DNA from: Helianthus annuus
Taxonomy: Eukaryota; Streptophyta; Magnoliopsida; Asterales; Asteraceae
Assembly: GCF_002127325.2 (NCBI RefSeq)
Contig: NC_035444.2
Coordinates: forward strand, 31,760,904-31,824,903
Direction: 5' to 3'
Length of the DNA: 64,000 bases
Part shown: positions 21,480 to 33,763 of the stretch, in pieces
Layout of the letters: every line of letters begins with the position of its first letter
Numbering within the stretch: the first letter of the stretch is position 1
Notes under the pieces: generated by a model
Database searches by the model: none
Told to the model about the DNA's origin: nothing
The model's input: only the letters and a program-made list of their open reading frames with translations
Translations under genes and position numbers: made by a program

Positions 21480-22044
21480 ACTAGAACTCACCTGTGAGTT
21501 AGCTTCCTTACTGAATACTACATACAATTTGACATTTGAACACCACCTAGTCAATTGGTCAAAGATTAAGTAAACCATATCAACTTATCGTGGGAGGTTC
21601 CCACGACCCAGCGAAATGTAAGAGTTTTCGTTGGTAAACATGTCAATGAAATGTATCTTTTCGCTTGAGCAACATTTTGTTTCTCAGCATATATACATTT
21701 TGTTATACTACATTTTCCTAGTCATAACTTTTCATCCAACAAAACATTTTATTATACAAACTATTGAGTGAGTTAGCGAAATGTATTTGAAAAATCTATA
21801 CGTAACATTGGCGGCTAAGATCAGATCCATGCTCGTTTAACGTTATGATCATGACTTTCTCGTTGGAAATGCATTATAATCGATGCATAACATCATTTCA
21901 AGTTCTGTACATAAAAAACATGTAAACTTTAACATGATTCTCACCTTTTTTATGTGAAAACTCTAATCCAGGCTTGTACATTTGAATGAAACAAGGTGTT
22001 TATGATCTCAGATTGAGAAACCGACTCAAAAATGTGAATCTTTA

Positions 22045-22399
22045 GACTATCCACTATCACAACCCAACCCAACCCAATCTTTCATTAAAATACTAATTTA
22101 TCTCTCTTCCACCTACACAACCCAACCCAATTCAATTTTTCACCTACAATCACAACCCAACCCAACCTAAACTAATATTTTATTAAATAAAAACGATTTA
22201 TAGTTATTGTTTACAAGGAAAAAGACAAAAAAAAAAAAAACAATTAAATATTAATATAAGTGGTTGCAACCTTGGGTTGTGTACACAACCTCTTTGTGAG
22301 AAATAATGAATTATTAAATTAAAAAATTGTTTGTTTTTTTTTTGTCTTATTATCCACCTGGCAACCGTTTAGGAAGTTTGGTCACCATAGTGGATAGTC
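22045..22399. mobile_element. PIF/Harbinger-type MITE
   Basis: Termini GACTATCCACTAT and ATAGTGGATAGTC are perfect inverted repeats flanked by TTA on both sides (22042-22044 and 22400-22402), the typical 3-bp duplication. The interior has many CAACCCAACCC words, GGTTGTGTACACAACC, and an A run. Non-coding, 355 bp. Confidence 0.85.
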
Positions 22400-22961
22400 T
22401 TAAGGCAAAACACACGACCCATGAAGTTTAGGGTCCATTTCACGGTTTCTCTCTCTAGCTTCACTCTCTAGAATGAAGATGTGTATGGTGAGAATGAGGA
22501 CGTTAAACATGCTCCATTTCCATATTAGGTTTTCATATGCTATTTTTACCATTTTACCCTTCACAGGTCTTGCCATAATAACTTCTCAGGTATGGCCTTT
22601 CATGCATTATCCAAATTCCCTTTAAGTCCACAATTTGGGCTTGCAATTCATATCTATTTTTAAAGTGTGTCTCGCCTCTATCTTTTATTGAAAGTCGGGG
22701 TATTACAAGTACTTGTAATTTTTCTAGCGTTACTATTTTCGACTTGGTGTATTAGTTTTTGGTTAGATATATAGTTGTAATTGTTTGATATCCCCTAAGA
22801 TGTCCCGTTTTCTTCTTTCTAGCTAGTCGGTATATAATTGTTAATTTTGGATCAATTCCGTATCATTTAGAGTCAACCATAAGAGTTTTTCCTCGTTACC
22901 CCGTTAATTATTCTGAGTAGGCGAGGGGTGGTAAGTGGTTGCTATATAATTAACAATATAA

Positions 22962-23081
22962 TATCCACTTAAGAATAGCCCAATGGTGTTAGTGAAATAG
23001 ATAAGGTTCAGGATAGCAGGAGACTAGGAGGTTACGAGTTCAATCTCCATGGTTTGTAAATTTAGTCATTAAAAAAATAAG
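22962..23081 (+). mobile_element. short tRNA-derived SINE, copy 1
   Basis: The body has GCCCAATGGTGTTAGTG (A-box region), GAGTTCAATCTCC (B box) and ends in an A-rich tail. CAATATAA flanks it at 22954-22961 and 23082-23089. The second copy is at 53673-53783. About 120 bp, non-coding. Confidence 0.8.
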
Positions 23082-23191
23082 CAATATAAGGTTGTAAAGT
23101 GTATATCATGAAAACTTATTAAGGCATAATCTATTGAACTTGTAAGTTTGTAATAAAATCTGTTAGTATATTTGCTAAGAAATAAAATTAA

Positions 23192-23372
23192 GAGTTAATT
23201 GACAAAATCATCCCTGAGGTTTGGCAAGTTTGCTATTTTCGTCCAAAATGACACATTTGTACCAAATTGCCCCCAACGTTTGTAACTTTTTGCCATTTTC
23301 ATCCAAACCACTAACTTAGTTTATTTTTTCTGTTAAGTTGAGGATATTTGGATGAAACTGGCAAATATAAAA
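23192..23372. mobile_element. Mutator-type MITE cut by retrotransposon A
   Basis: It starts GAGTTAATTGACAAAATCAT and runs through TTTTGCCATTTTCATCCAAA up to GGCAAATATAAAA, where the LTR begins. The full-length relative at 48354-48562 (reverse orientation) shows that about 30 terminal bases, including the second TIR end, are missing. They are not found on the far side of the retrotransposon nest, which shows that side was deleted. Confidence 0.85.
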
Positions 23373-23974
23373 TGTAACACCACGTAAAAACGTGTCCAAT
23401 TATACATAGACATGTGTCCTAAACTCTGATTATGCAAAAGATTGAGTTTAAGGGACTAAAGTTGACAACGAGTGAAAATATGCAAACGAAAGGACTAAAA
23501 GTGTCAACATGCCAAACTTGGGCCTCTGACTGACCACACGTGAAGAAAATATTCTTAAATGGGTGATCGATTGGGTATAAGAAGCCGTTTGTGAAAATAA
23601 TCAAGAGATTATAAATTACAAGGGTTGAAAGTGTCAATATGTCAATTCTGACCTCTGAGTGACCTTTTAACGAGACCGAGGCTTCGAAATATTCAAATAT
23701 GCTCCCGAGAATATGTGGTAAAAATTTCACGTGATTCCGAGATCGTTAAGCATGTTTTCCAAACTTTGGGTTAAAAGCGTCAACTTGATGAAATATGCTT
23801 TCATGAAGAAATTTAACGAACCCAGGCCTAACGAAGTTAGTTTATTCATCATGGAGCCTTAATATACTGACTACAAGGGCCTCACATGTCAACAACAAAG
23901 TTAAAAGGGGTTAAAAAGCATCAGGGACTAAAGTTGCCAACATTTAAAATCGTTTTGCCAGTTCAGCCGGTCCA

Positions 23975-24016
23975 CGCGGCCCGCGTAAGCCTTCTCTATG
24001 GCTTACGCGGCCCGCC
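23975..24016. promoter_or_regulatory. LTR palindrome, CGCGGCCCGCGTAAGCC arms
   Basis: The left arm 23975-23991 and right arm 24000-24016 (GGCTTACGCGGCCCGCC) pair at about 15 of 17 positions around an 8-nt centre. It lies about 180 bp upstream of the TATA box, so it may be part of the promoter or an RNA hairpin. The same palindrome is intact in the 3' LTR (34379-34420). Confidence 0.75.
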
Positions 24017-24194
24017 AGAGAGTGCCAGTGACAGAAATTCCTTGACAGGTGCGGGTTTGGCTGTTCCACCGCCTTAGTCTAGGTTGTAACGACCTTTGGA
24101 GCTATATGTCGGTTCAATTTACTAGCTAGGACACCTGGGGTGATCCTAGGGCCCCCAAAAACACCTGGAATTAATCAAGAAGCATGGAATTTAC

Positions 24195-24202
24195 TATATA
24201 AG
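24195..24202 (+). promoter_or_regulatory. TATA box of element A 5' LTR
   Basis: TATATAAG in an otherwise mixed context, followed about 40 bp later by ACATTTTCAAACACTTC and leader-like sequence. It is the likely U3/R boundary region of the LTR. Confidence 0.6.
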
Positions 24203-26970
24203 TGAACCTAGTCTTGTGTTCTTGAACACATTTTCAAACACTTCATTTGTGGGACTTGCTCTTGAGCTCTCATCAGTAACAAGAGGATTACAAGTGTAGA
24301 AAAGATTGCTAGGACCATTAGTAAGCATCTAATTACTTGTTTAGTTGTTTAATTTAGCTTAATTACTATAAAGTCAAACTTTTAGTAAAATCAGTTTGAC
24401 TTTCATTTTAATTACATGTGGCTTAACCACTGATCAAATTGAAAGTGTTTATGAAACCACATTAGTATAGGTGATTAACCCTTAAAATGGTGTCTCCTAA
24501 TTATCTCGTTTGACCAGTTAATTGTCGGGTCAAAGTAGTTTGACAAAAAGTCAAACTGGACTGAAATTGCAAATTTGATTAAAATTAATAAACCAAAGGT
24601 TCTAAATTATATTTTAACATTCTAATGACTTGGTAATTAATGTTTAATCATGTTTTATCAGTCCTAATTCGACAATTAATAGTCTAAGAGCAGTTTATAA
24701 CCGAAAGTCACAAAAGCTTGACTTTTGCTTTGACTTTCAGTTCTGACCCGTTCAAGCTTAATTCTTCCATGTTTTAAGCTCCCATTAGGACCACAATACA
24801 TTGTAGTATAACCCTCTGAAGTTATATTGCATGGTGCCTAATCGTTTGTAATATATTCTCTTGATCGTAATTATGCTCATTAGTGCCTAAAACGCCCTTT
24901 TTGCATAAAACCGAGATTTTTAGTAATGTGAATGAACTAAAACCTTTGCTACTGATATTTATACATGTCCCGAAAATTTGACATCAGTTTGAAGTCTAGA
25001 ATGGGAGTTATGCTCAATAGCGTAATTAAGGAACTTTTTAGTATTTAAAAGGCGTAATTAGCATAAAGCCTATCTAAACCCGATTTTTGACACCAAACTT
25101 TTTACCTACTGATGTTAAATAATATTTTGGGATTTTTGAAAATTTTTATTTATTTTTAGGCCGAGCATAACATAGGATTATAGCCTAATTTCGGTAATTG
25201 CCGGTTTTACCCTTTTCATCCATAAAATGAGTTTTACATAACATTTTAATGCCAAACTTTTTGCTACTGATTTTATTTGATAAATATAATATTTTGAACT
25301 TTATAAACTGACCAAAATCTCAGATTTCCTATTTTTACCATAATAGCCCTTTAAATCACATTTTAAGCGTTTTTAGCACTTAGTATGGGTCAAAACTAGA
25401 TTTGACATATAAAACTCATTACCTACTGATATTTTAAGCTAATTTATATAATATTACAGTAAGCTAAAGTTTTTAAACTCAGAAACCTGTTTTAACTTTT
25501 ATAAGCCTATGTAAAATTACCAAAATGCCCCTACGGTGCATAGTTGGTAATAAAAGGTATATTTTTCATATATTAAGTATCCTACTGATGTAACTCATTA
25601 AAATACATGTTTTTACTAATCTAATCAGACCTGGAACTCAGTTTTATAAGTAAACTCTTTTATGACCATTAAAATTACCAAAATGCCCTTATGGGACTTA
25701 TTTTGGTTTAAATTGCTTTTTGGGCATAAATGTTAATATATTACTGATATATTAACATATTTTGAGCATAATAATGATTAAGACCTGTATATAATCTATT
25801 CGGTTACCTGTTACGCTTTTACGTGTTCGGATCGGTTTACGTGACCAGTTTACGTAAAATAGCCGAAACGGGCTTAACCTTGTCATTAAGTCCTCATTTT
25901 CCAGAATGTGTTTAGTTTACCCATATTATACAAGTATCCAAGCTCTTCGGGTCTAAATCACATTCTATCCCGGTCTCCGCTTAATCTAGCGTTTAGATCC
26001 GTAAAGTTTCCTTCTAGCTAGTCGGTCTAAGTCCTTGACTTAATTAAAGATCCGTTAGCATCCTAATAGGCTAATTAAACCTTCCATACAGATTAATAGC
26101 TTCCGGTAAAAAGTGCCTTTCAAGAACCTTAGGAATTTACTACTATCACCAGGTAAATACTTTTAACTTATTTTCCCTATACGGGCTTGGGATACGGTAT
26201 ATTAATACCGCTTGGTCGGGTATGGGATTATTTTGTCGGATTGTGATTTAATAAACCCGCATAACCCGTTTTAATCTGTTTTGTTTGATAACATAAGCAT
26301 TGGGGGTTAATACGACTGTGTCCTGGATATCCTCGGCTCATTTCATTTGAAAATGGCCACGACCTATGCACGGGGTGTAGGCATACACCCGACAGATGCA
26401 AATGCTAAATAACCCACATGTTGGGGATAACTCCTTTGTGGGTTTTAAAGTGGTGAGTCTGTTAATCATGTTCGGCTTCTAAACCGGCCTCACATGTATG
26501 ACAAACATGTAAAACTGTATACAGGATCTTAATAAAGATTGTCCCAAGTTATAAATAATTTGTGCCATGAGAACTTAAATCAATTTCTTAAATGATTTCA
26601 AAACGTGTCAGTTAAATTGTATTTACCAGTGTATAATGACGTATTTTCCTAAAGACTGATTGACAGGTACTTCACGAAATAGGCTGGAGCTATAGGGTGT
26701 TATAGAGGATCTTGCAAATCCAATAGATACCCGAAGTCTGTAGTTTTTGTTTCTTTGTACTTTTTGATCCGCCTGTGGATCTTATTACATTCCAGTCTGT
26801 ATTTTTCATGTGCTCGAACAACGACAGACAGTATGGTTTGTAATAGTTTATTTACCCAGCCTTCCGCTGTGCTATATTATTGTGTGTGTTGACAATGATG
26901 ATATCAACCACGTCACGATACTCCCCGCCGGGCCCACCGGTAGTACGTGGAATATTGGGGTGTGACAGGT

Positions 26971-26983
26971 TGGTATCAGAGCC
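26971..26983 (+). other. primer binding site (tRNA-Met), element A
   Basis: TGGTATCAGAGCC matches the complement of the 3' end of plant initiator tRNA-Met and starts 3 nt after the LTR. Confidence 0.9.
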
Positions 26984-27065
26984 AACATTGAGTGAATTAA
27001 ACACTAACCTTTTGTGTTTAATCTCAATGACATAATAAGCACATTCCTTAGACTCTCGAGTCTAG

Positions 27066-27145
27066 GTAAATGACCTAGGATGCATCTTTACTTTTCCTTT
27101 GCTGTTATTATGTTTTGTTTTGTTTTTGTTTTCTTGTTTCAACAG
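27066..27145 (+). other. candidate leader intron, element A
   Basis: CTAG|GTAAATG at 27066 and a long T-rich tract ending TTGTTTCAACAG|GA at 27145 look like a plant intron of 80 nt, placed 13 nt before the ORF1 ATG. In element B the acceptor GTTAAGCAG|GAAATATG is present but the donor reads AGATAAG. This is a hypothesis only. Confidence 0.3.
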
Positions 27146-27158
27146 GAAATTTACCAAC

Positions 27159-28357
27159 ATGGCTCCAAGAGTAAGAGGACGAGGCAAGGGTCCCATGCGT
27201 GGAGGACCGTCATCAGCTGGACCATCACACAGACGCACTCCATCGGCGTCCCTATCCTCCTCCAACTCTCACGATATGTGGGGTCAACCTTACGAGCCGG
27301 CAAAACACTCAGTCTCGCTAAGCTCTTCGCCTCTTTTCATCCGTCTTTCGGGCCGTTTGCTCCAGACGAGCCCGAACACTCTCACCACTCTCAACAATCT
27401 CACTATTCGCATGAGTCTTACCCATCTCATAACTCTTTGCATTCCCATTCGTTTCATCATTCTGACTCCCCCTACTCCCCGGGACAGTTCAACCCAGCCG
27501 ATTATGTTAACGATTTTCTTGGCTACAACCCATTGGGCCCTGAGGACCATTTCTCTCAGGAGATGGAAATGGATGACGACCCCGACCCGGAGATGCAAAC
27601 AGGAACCCCGGGCCACCCAATCAGCATATCGAGTGGATCCCCATTTCAGGGATCACCATACCATGGGCCCGACTCGTTCTAGGAGAAAATGGCTACATAT
27701 GACTGGTTCTTTACCCCATCTTACCATAGCTCTCCAGCCCAACCACCTTTGGAAGAACCTCAACTCCAAGCTATCTCACCACCACCACTCCCGGTAGAGG
27801 AGCCACCGCAGCCACCTCCCGAACCTCCGAGGCGAAGGAGGAACGCACGCATGTCCGTAAGAGGAGGACCCCATTTCAGTTCTCCTCATGGTTCGAGTTC
27901 CTATCCTCCTATTCCAGAAGACCCCCAGATGGGTGGGCCCTCAAACGCGGCACCGGAGGCTAATCCTCCGCAAGCTTCTTATGCACCACCTCAGCCGCCT
28001 GTGGGTTTTGATAACCCAATCCCGACGTACCCAGGTCCTTCCGGGTACAATCCTTTTGAGAACCCATCAGGGTACCCCTCGGACTATGTATCTCAAGACC
28101 CGTACCTTACGGCTACGCAGTATCACCACCTCTATCCTTCTACTTACCCTCCTATGCATCCAGCTGGATACCCGGTTCAGGGTTACCAGTACCCGCCGTA
28201 TCAGCCACCTCCTCCCCAGCAGCTACAGCAACAGCAACAAACCCAAGAAATTCTGGAGAGGCTAGATAAGGTTGAGAACAAGGCTAGGAAGAACAAGGAA
28301 AGGCATACTAGCTTTATGAAAGGCCTTGCGAACCTTATTAAAGGGAAGAAGAAGTAG
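27159..28357 (+). pseudogene. ORF1 of element A, broken
   Basis: This is a proline-, serine- and glutamine-rich protein gene of unknown function located between the PBS and gag. It begins MAPRVRGRGKGP, includes FNPADYV and GYNPLGPEDHFS in the middle and PPRRRRNARMS later. It ends in a charged helix-like stretch (QEILERLDKVENKARK) with a basic KGKKK tail. The order of motifs matches the intact 410-residue ORF1 of element B. Two lesions are visible: a frame change at about 27325-27340 and a TAG at 27680-27682. It has no gag, protease or envelope-like motif that I recognise, and no signal peptide or membrane segment. Confidence 0.75.
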
Positions 28358-28382
28358 AGGATTGTTTTGTTTTCTTGTAATC

Positions 28383-28466
28383 GTGTCCCTGCGTGGACAT
28401 TTGTTTAGTTTTTGTATCAAGTCCCTGCGTGGACTTAATTTCCTTTCTGTATGCCCCTGCGCGGGT
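28383..28466 (+). other. series of CTGCGT-loop hairpins, element A
   Basis: Three short stem-loops follow the ORF1 stop: TGTCC-CTGCGT-GGACA (28383-28398), AAGTCC-CTGCGT-GGACTT (28418-28435) and GCCCCTGCGCGGGT (28452-28465). A fourth, CCC-GTTTA-GGG, lies near 28486-28496. Loops are alike while stems differ but still pair. Element B has the same series. Confidence 0.8.
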
Positions 28467-28499
28467 AGTTTGTCTTTTCCTAAGTCCCGTTTAGGGCAG

Positions 28500-29246
28500 T
28501 TGTATTTGTTTTCTCTTAATGAAGTTTCAACTTTGGTTTTTAATTGTGTATTTTATTACACCCTGTTATCTCTTTTCAATTTATAATTGATCTGCCAAAG
28601 AAATTCTTAGAGGTATAACCTAGCCAAAGTATTAATTGGCTATGATGGTACAACCTTTTTAAGATAGCAAATCTCTATTAACATCTGAAAATATGTTAAC
28701 ATTCTCAGCTGTGCGGTACGAGAAACCACACAAGCTTCCAAAAGGTACTTGGATCCTTCCAAGTTACATATAGCCTATATGATCGATGCAAATCATGGCT
28801 AGTAAACATCAATATGATGTATACACCAAGACATCCATTTGAGATGCATGCTTTTAAGCAAAGGCGTAAAAATGACAATGAAAGTACAATCTATAAACTT
28901 CTTGTCAAAAAGGCGATGAACTTCGTTCAAACCTTAAAAGACCACTGATCTTTAAGATCGTTAGTTAGATCTTAAATCGTTCTTGTGACAAGCTTTCTAA
29001 GCTATTTTAATGTCCTTTGAAACGAGTTTAATGATAAATAAAAATGTCTTTTATGACATTGGCAGTTGTGAAAATTCTATTTTTCCCTTGCCTAAAAAAT
29101 GTATAGAATAATGTATTCTATTAACTTTTAGTTATGACTTGAAATGGTCTAAATGGTGTAATAATACCATGACCATTGGATTATCAATGCGATGAATCTA
29201 TATGTAATTTAAAATATTATTATTGTCTATATTATAGCATTCAGAA
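28500..29246 (+). other. untranslated interval between ORF1 and gag, element A
   Basis: No ORF of note. It parallels the 0.8-kb interval in element B (39180-39883), including GACCTAGCC/AACCTAGCC and GTTAACATTCTC. Low similarity apart from such islands suggests a non-coding spacer or intron. Confidence 0.6.
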
Positions 29247-32200
29247 ATAGCTGGCTCAGACGAAGCAAATAGTCATCCAGCAGAGGGCAACACCAGAATC
29301 AATATTACTGGTGCCGAACTGCAAGCTTTAATCACCCCTGCAGTTTCTCAAGCGGTAGAGGCAAAGTTTAAGGAGCCGAGTGTTGTTCAGTCTCAAACTC
29401 TTTCGAGAACCCATTCTCAACCACATACTCACAGGAAAAGTGAGTCCCTGCACTCGTCTAACCAGGGTAGTGTACCCAAGAAGCAGGTTGTTCTTGAGCC
29501 TACCCTTAGGCACGCCAAGGGTTGTACCTACAAATATTTTGTCTCCTGTAAGCCAAGAGACTTTACAGGAGAAAAAGGGGCGATAGATTGTATGAAGTGG
29601 TTAGATGAGATGGAAACGGTGATAGATATTAGCGGTTGTGCTAAAGAGGATGTGGTCATGTTTGTATCCCAATCTTTTAAGGGTGATGCCCTTACATGGT
29701 GGAAAGCGCTGGTACAATCCACCGGGAAAGTTCATTTGTATAATCTTTCATGGGAGAAGTTTGTAGATCAGGTTAAGGACACTTATTGTCCTCAGCATGA
29801 AGTTGAGCGTATAGAAACCGATTTCCTCACCCTAGTGATGAAGGATCTGGACTGTAGATCCTATGTGACTAGTTTCAACTCCATGTCAAGACTTGTTCCG
29901 TATCTAGTCACTCCTGAACCCAAACGCATTGCGCGTTTTATTGGTGGTCTGGCCCCTGAAGTGAAGGGGAATGTAAAGGCTTCTAAGCCAGCCACCTATA
30001 GATCCGCTGTAGATCTATCATTGTCCCTCACATTGGATGTTGTGAGGAGTCGGGCGAGGAAGACTTCTGAAGAAGGGAAGAGGAAGAGAGAGGATGATCA
30101 GTCTTCTCAGTCAAACAAGAAAGGTAAAGGGAACTCTGGTTCCAAGAAGGGGCAATCTGGCGATAAGCCCAGGTGCAAAACTTGCCACAAAAGGCATTTT
30201 GGTAAGTGCAACCGAGACCCACAGGACAAACCATGTGGGATCTGTAAGAAAAAGGGGAACACGTCTGTCGAGTGCCGGAATATTAAGGATGCAACCTGTT
30301 ACGGTTGCAATGAAAAGGGGCACATTAAAACCAACTGCCCCAAGAATGCGAAGAAGCCTGAGGAGGCTAAGAAGAACAACGCCAGAGTGTTCCAGATGCA
30401 TGCAAGGGAAGCGGTGAATGACGAGAATGTCATAACAGGTACCTTCCTCATCAATAATATCTATGCTAGAGTCTTATTTGATTCCGGTGCTGATAAGTCC
30501 TTTGTAGACCATAAGTTCTGTAAGTTATTGAATTTGCCTATTAAAACTCTAGACATAAAGTATGAGGTAGAACTTGCCAATGGTACCTTAGAATCAGCCT
30601 CAACTCTTCTTCATGGGTGTTCCATATCCATTAAGAATCATCCTATTCCTCTATCCCTTCTGCCAATGAAATTAGCTGGTTTTGATATAGTTTTAGGCAT
30701 GGATCGGTTGTCGCATAACCAAGCCCAAATTGCTTGCGATAAAAAGCTTGTCATTATCAAAACCCCTTCTGGTGAATCAGTCACTATTCAAGGAGATACA
30801 CAGTACGGATTACCCAGCAATGTGTCTATTCTCAAAGTATCTCAGTGCTTGAAAAATGGATGTGTCATTTACATGGCACAGGTGACAGTGAATGATCCAA
30901 AGCCGAAGATTGAAGACATTCCAATCATTTCAGAGTATCCTGATGTCTTTCCTAACGAGTTACCTGGATTACCTCCTGAGAGGCAAGTAGAATTCAGGAT
31001 AGACATCCTCCCTGGATCTGCGCCTATTGCACGAGCTCCGTATCGTCTAGCGCCTACCGAAATGAAAGAGCTCAGAACTCAACTGGATGATTTATTGGAA
31101 AAAGGTTTCATTCAGCCCAACTCTTCGCCTTAGGGAGCTCCTATTCTGTTTGTGAAAAATAAGGACGGATCAATGCGCTTATGCATTGATTACCGCGAAC
31201 TGAATAAGGTAACGATTAAGAATCGTTATCCTTTACCCAGGATCGATGACTTGTTTGATCAACTCCAAGGAGCAAGTTATTTCTCAAAGATTGATTTGAG
31301 GTCTGGGTATCATCAACTCAAGGTTCGAACTGAAGATGTTCCAAAGACGGCATTCAGAACAAGGTATGGATACTTCGAGTTCTTAGTGATGCCTTTTGGG
31401 CTCACTAATGCGCCTGCAGCATTTATGGACCTCATGAATAGAGTCTGCACGCCATATTTAGATAAGTTTGTCATTGTCTTTATAGACGACATGCTTATTT
31501 ACTCACATAGCCAAGTGGAGCATGAAAAGCACCTTCGGTGTATTTTAGGACTGCTTCGACAGGAGAAGTTGTTTGCCAAATTCTCCAAGTGTGAATTTTG
31601 GCTTCATAAGGTCCAGTTCCTTGGACATGTTGTCAGTGAACAAGGTATTCAAGTAGATCCTGCCAAGGTAGAGGCTGTTATGAATTGGGAAGCACCTAAG
31701 ACACCTACACAAATTCACAGCTTTCTGGGTTTAGCAGGATATTATAGAAGGTTCATTGAGAACTTCTCAAGAATAGCTGCACCATTAACCTCCTTGACCC
31801 GTAAGAATGTGAAGTTTGACTGGGGACCAAAGCAGCAGCAATCTTTTGAGATCCTGAAGCAAAGGTTGAGCAATGCTCCGGTACTGTCTCTACCAGATGG
31901 AGTTGAAGATTTTGTTGTTTACTGCGATGCTTCACACACCGGCATGGGGTGTGTACTTATGCAGCGAGGCAATGTAATTTCCTACGCATCGCGACAGTTA
32001 AAGGTGCATGAAAAGAACTACACCACCCATGATTTAGAATTGGGCGCTGTAGTATTCGCACTAAAGTTGTGGAGACATTATTTATATGGAACTAAATGCG
32101 TGATCTATTCGGATCACAAAAGTCTCCAACATCTATTCAGTCAAAAAGAACTCAATATGAGACAACGCCGTTGGATGGAAACCTTAAATGATTATGATTG

Positions 32201-33740
32201 CGAGATTCACTACCATCTAGGTAAGGCAAATGTGGTTGCGGATGCTCTAAGCCGAAAGGAAAGAGTTAAACCGATTAGAATCAATGCCAAGAGCATTGAG
32301 TTGAAGAATAATTTGAATGAAAGGCTATTGGCTGCACAAAAAGATGCTGTATTGGAAGTTAATCTTCCAAATGAAAAGTTTGGTGTAACTGCTGAACAGT
32401 TAACACCTGGAAAGGATGGAATTCGTAGAATGAACTGTAGAATTTGGGTTCCTATTCAAGGAGGACTTCGGGATGTGATCCTTCAGGAAGCCCACAATTC
32501 TAAATATTCGGTTCACCTGGGAGGTGACAAGATGTATCAAGACTTAAAGGCAGATTATTGGTGGATAGGTTTGAAGAAATCTATTGCCACCCATGTAGCT
32601 AAGTGCCTGACATGTGCCCAGATTAAGGCTGAACATCAAAAGCCGTCAGGTCTTCTACAACAGCCGGAACTTCCCACTTGGAAATAGGAAATGGTAACCA
32701 TGGATTTTATAACCAAGTTACCTAAAACAAGGCACGAAAATGACACTATATGGGTTATAGTTGATAGACTGACGAAGTCAGCTCATTTCTTACCCATCAG
32801 GGAGACTCATAGCTCCGATAAGTTAGCCTAGTTGTATGTTGATAAGATTGTAGCTCTTCATGGAGTACCGGTGGATATTATCTCTGATAGAGATACTAGA
32901 TACACCTCTCATTTTTGGAAAAGTTTCCAACAATCTTTGGGCACACGTTTAAATTTTAGTACTGCTTACCATCCTCAGACTGATGGTCAGAGTGAGCGTA
33001 CTATTCAAACTTTGGAAGACATGCTTCGTGCATGTGTTATTGATTTGGGTGGTAGTTGGGATGACCACCTGCCATTGATTGAGTTCTCCTATAACAATAG
33101 TTATCATACCAGCATTCAGGCTATGCCTTTTGAGGCATTATATGGTCGGAAATGCAGAACGCCTGTCTGTTGGGCAGAAGTGGGAGAAGCTCAGATATCA
33201 GGACAAGATCTAGTCCTTGAGACTACGGACAAGATTGTCCAGATTCGCGATCGCCTAAAAGCTGCCAGGGACAGACAGAAAAGTTATGCTGATAAGAGGC
33301 GGAAACCTCTAAAGTTTGAAGTAGGCGATAAAGTTCTATTGAAAGTGTCACCCTGGAAAGGTGTGATGCATTTTGGTAAAAAGGGGAAGTTGAGCCCTAG
33401 ATATATTGGACCATTCGAGATCATCGAATGTGTAGGCAGTGTAGCTTATAAGCTAAACTTGCCAGAGGAGCTGAGTGGAATTCATGATGTGTTCCCCGTT
33501 TGTAATCTCAAGAAATGCTTAGCTGATGAATCGCTAGCTATGTCTCATAAAGACGTACAAGTTGACAAAAGCTTGAGGTTCATTGAGAAACCTATATCGA
33601 TAGAAGACCGTCAAGTCAAAAAGCTTCGAAGGAAGTATGTACCTATAGTAAAGGTTAAATGGAACGCTCGTAGAGGTCCCGAGTATACGTGGGAAGTTGA
33701 GTCCATTATGAGACAGAAGTACCCTCACTTATTCCAGTAA
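29247..33740 (+). pseudogene. gag-pol of element A, start lost and three stops
   Basis: One reading frame carries the whole polyprotein. A gag domain (GDALTWWKALVQ region) comes first, then three Cys-rich knuckles near 30170-30345. The third is canonical (CYGCNEKGHIKTNC); the second has Asn where His is expected. The protease has DSGA at 30480-30491. Reverse transcriptase shows [13 protein letters not shown] and FIDD at 31479-31490. RNase H starts VYCDASHTG, and integrase has an HHCC region and the DD35E triad (VTMDF, ISDRD, SERTIQ). The tail is chromodomain-like ([10 protein letters not shown]). Relative to element B, the start ATG reads ATA at 29247, and TAG stops replace Trp at 31131 and 32685 and Gln at 32829. 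It cannot make the full protein. Confidence 0.93.
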
Positions 33741-33758
33741 ATCTCGGGGTCGAGATTT
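33739..33758 (+). other. hairpin overlapping the pol stop, element A
   Basis: AAATCTCG-GGGT-CGAGATTT forms a perfect 8-bp stem immediately after the stop codon and before the PPT. Element B has the same stem with AGGT in the loop. Confidence 0.7.
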
Positions 33759-33763
33759 CTTTT

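Larger units (their letters stand above)
20800..22707 (-). mobile_element. decayed minus-strand LTR
   Basis: Read on the minus strand from 22707, the sequence begins TGTAATACCCCGACTTTC, like a plant Ty3/gypsy LTR start. Words such as AACTCACCTGTGAGTTAGC (21486-21504) and GTGGGAGGTTCCCAC (21590-21604) support an LTR-type sequence. No gag-pol, PBS or second LTR is adjacent, so it is a solo or truncated LTR. The left boundary is uncertain. A PIF-type MITE interrupts it at 22045-22399. Confidence 0.5.
23373..26967 (+). repeat. 5' LTR of element A (3595 bp)
   Basis: It begins TGTAACACCACG and ends GGGGTGTGACA, directly before the spacer GGT and the PBS. A TATA box TATATAAG lies at 24195-24202. 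A GC-rich palindrome at 23975-24016 precedes it. The LTR end carries CCGGGCCCACCGGT, also present in element B, so the two are related families. Short ORFs on either strand are not genes. Confidence 0.92.

Noticed and set aside
23419..23730. 103-codon minus ORF in the A LTR, also at 33823-34134
   Set aside because: It is conserved only because the LTRs are duplicates; no codon bias or domain is seen.
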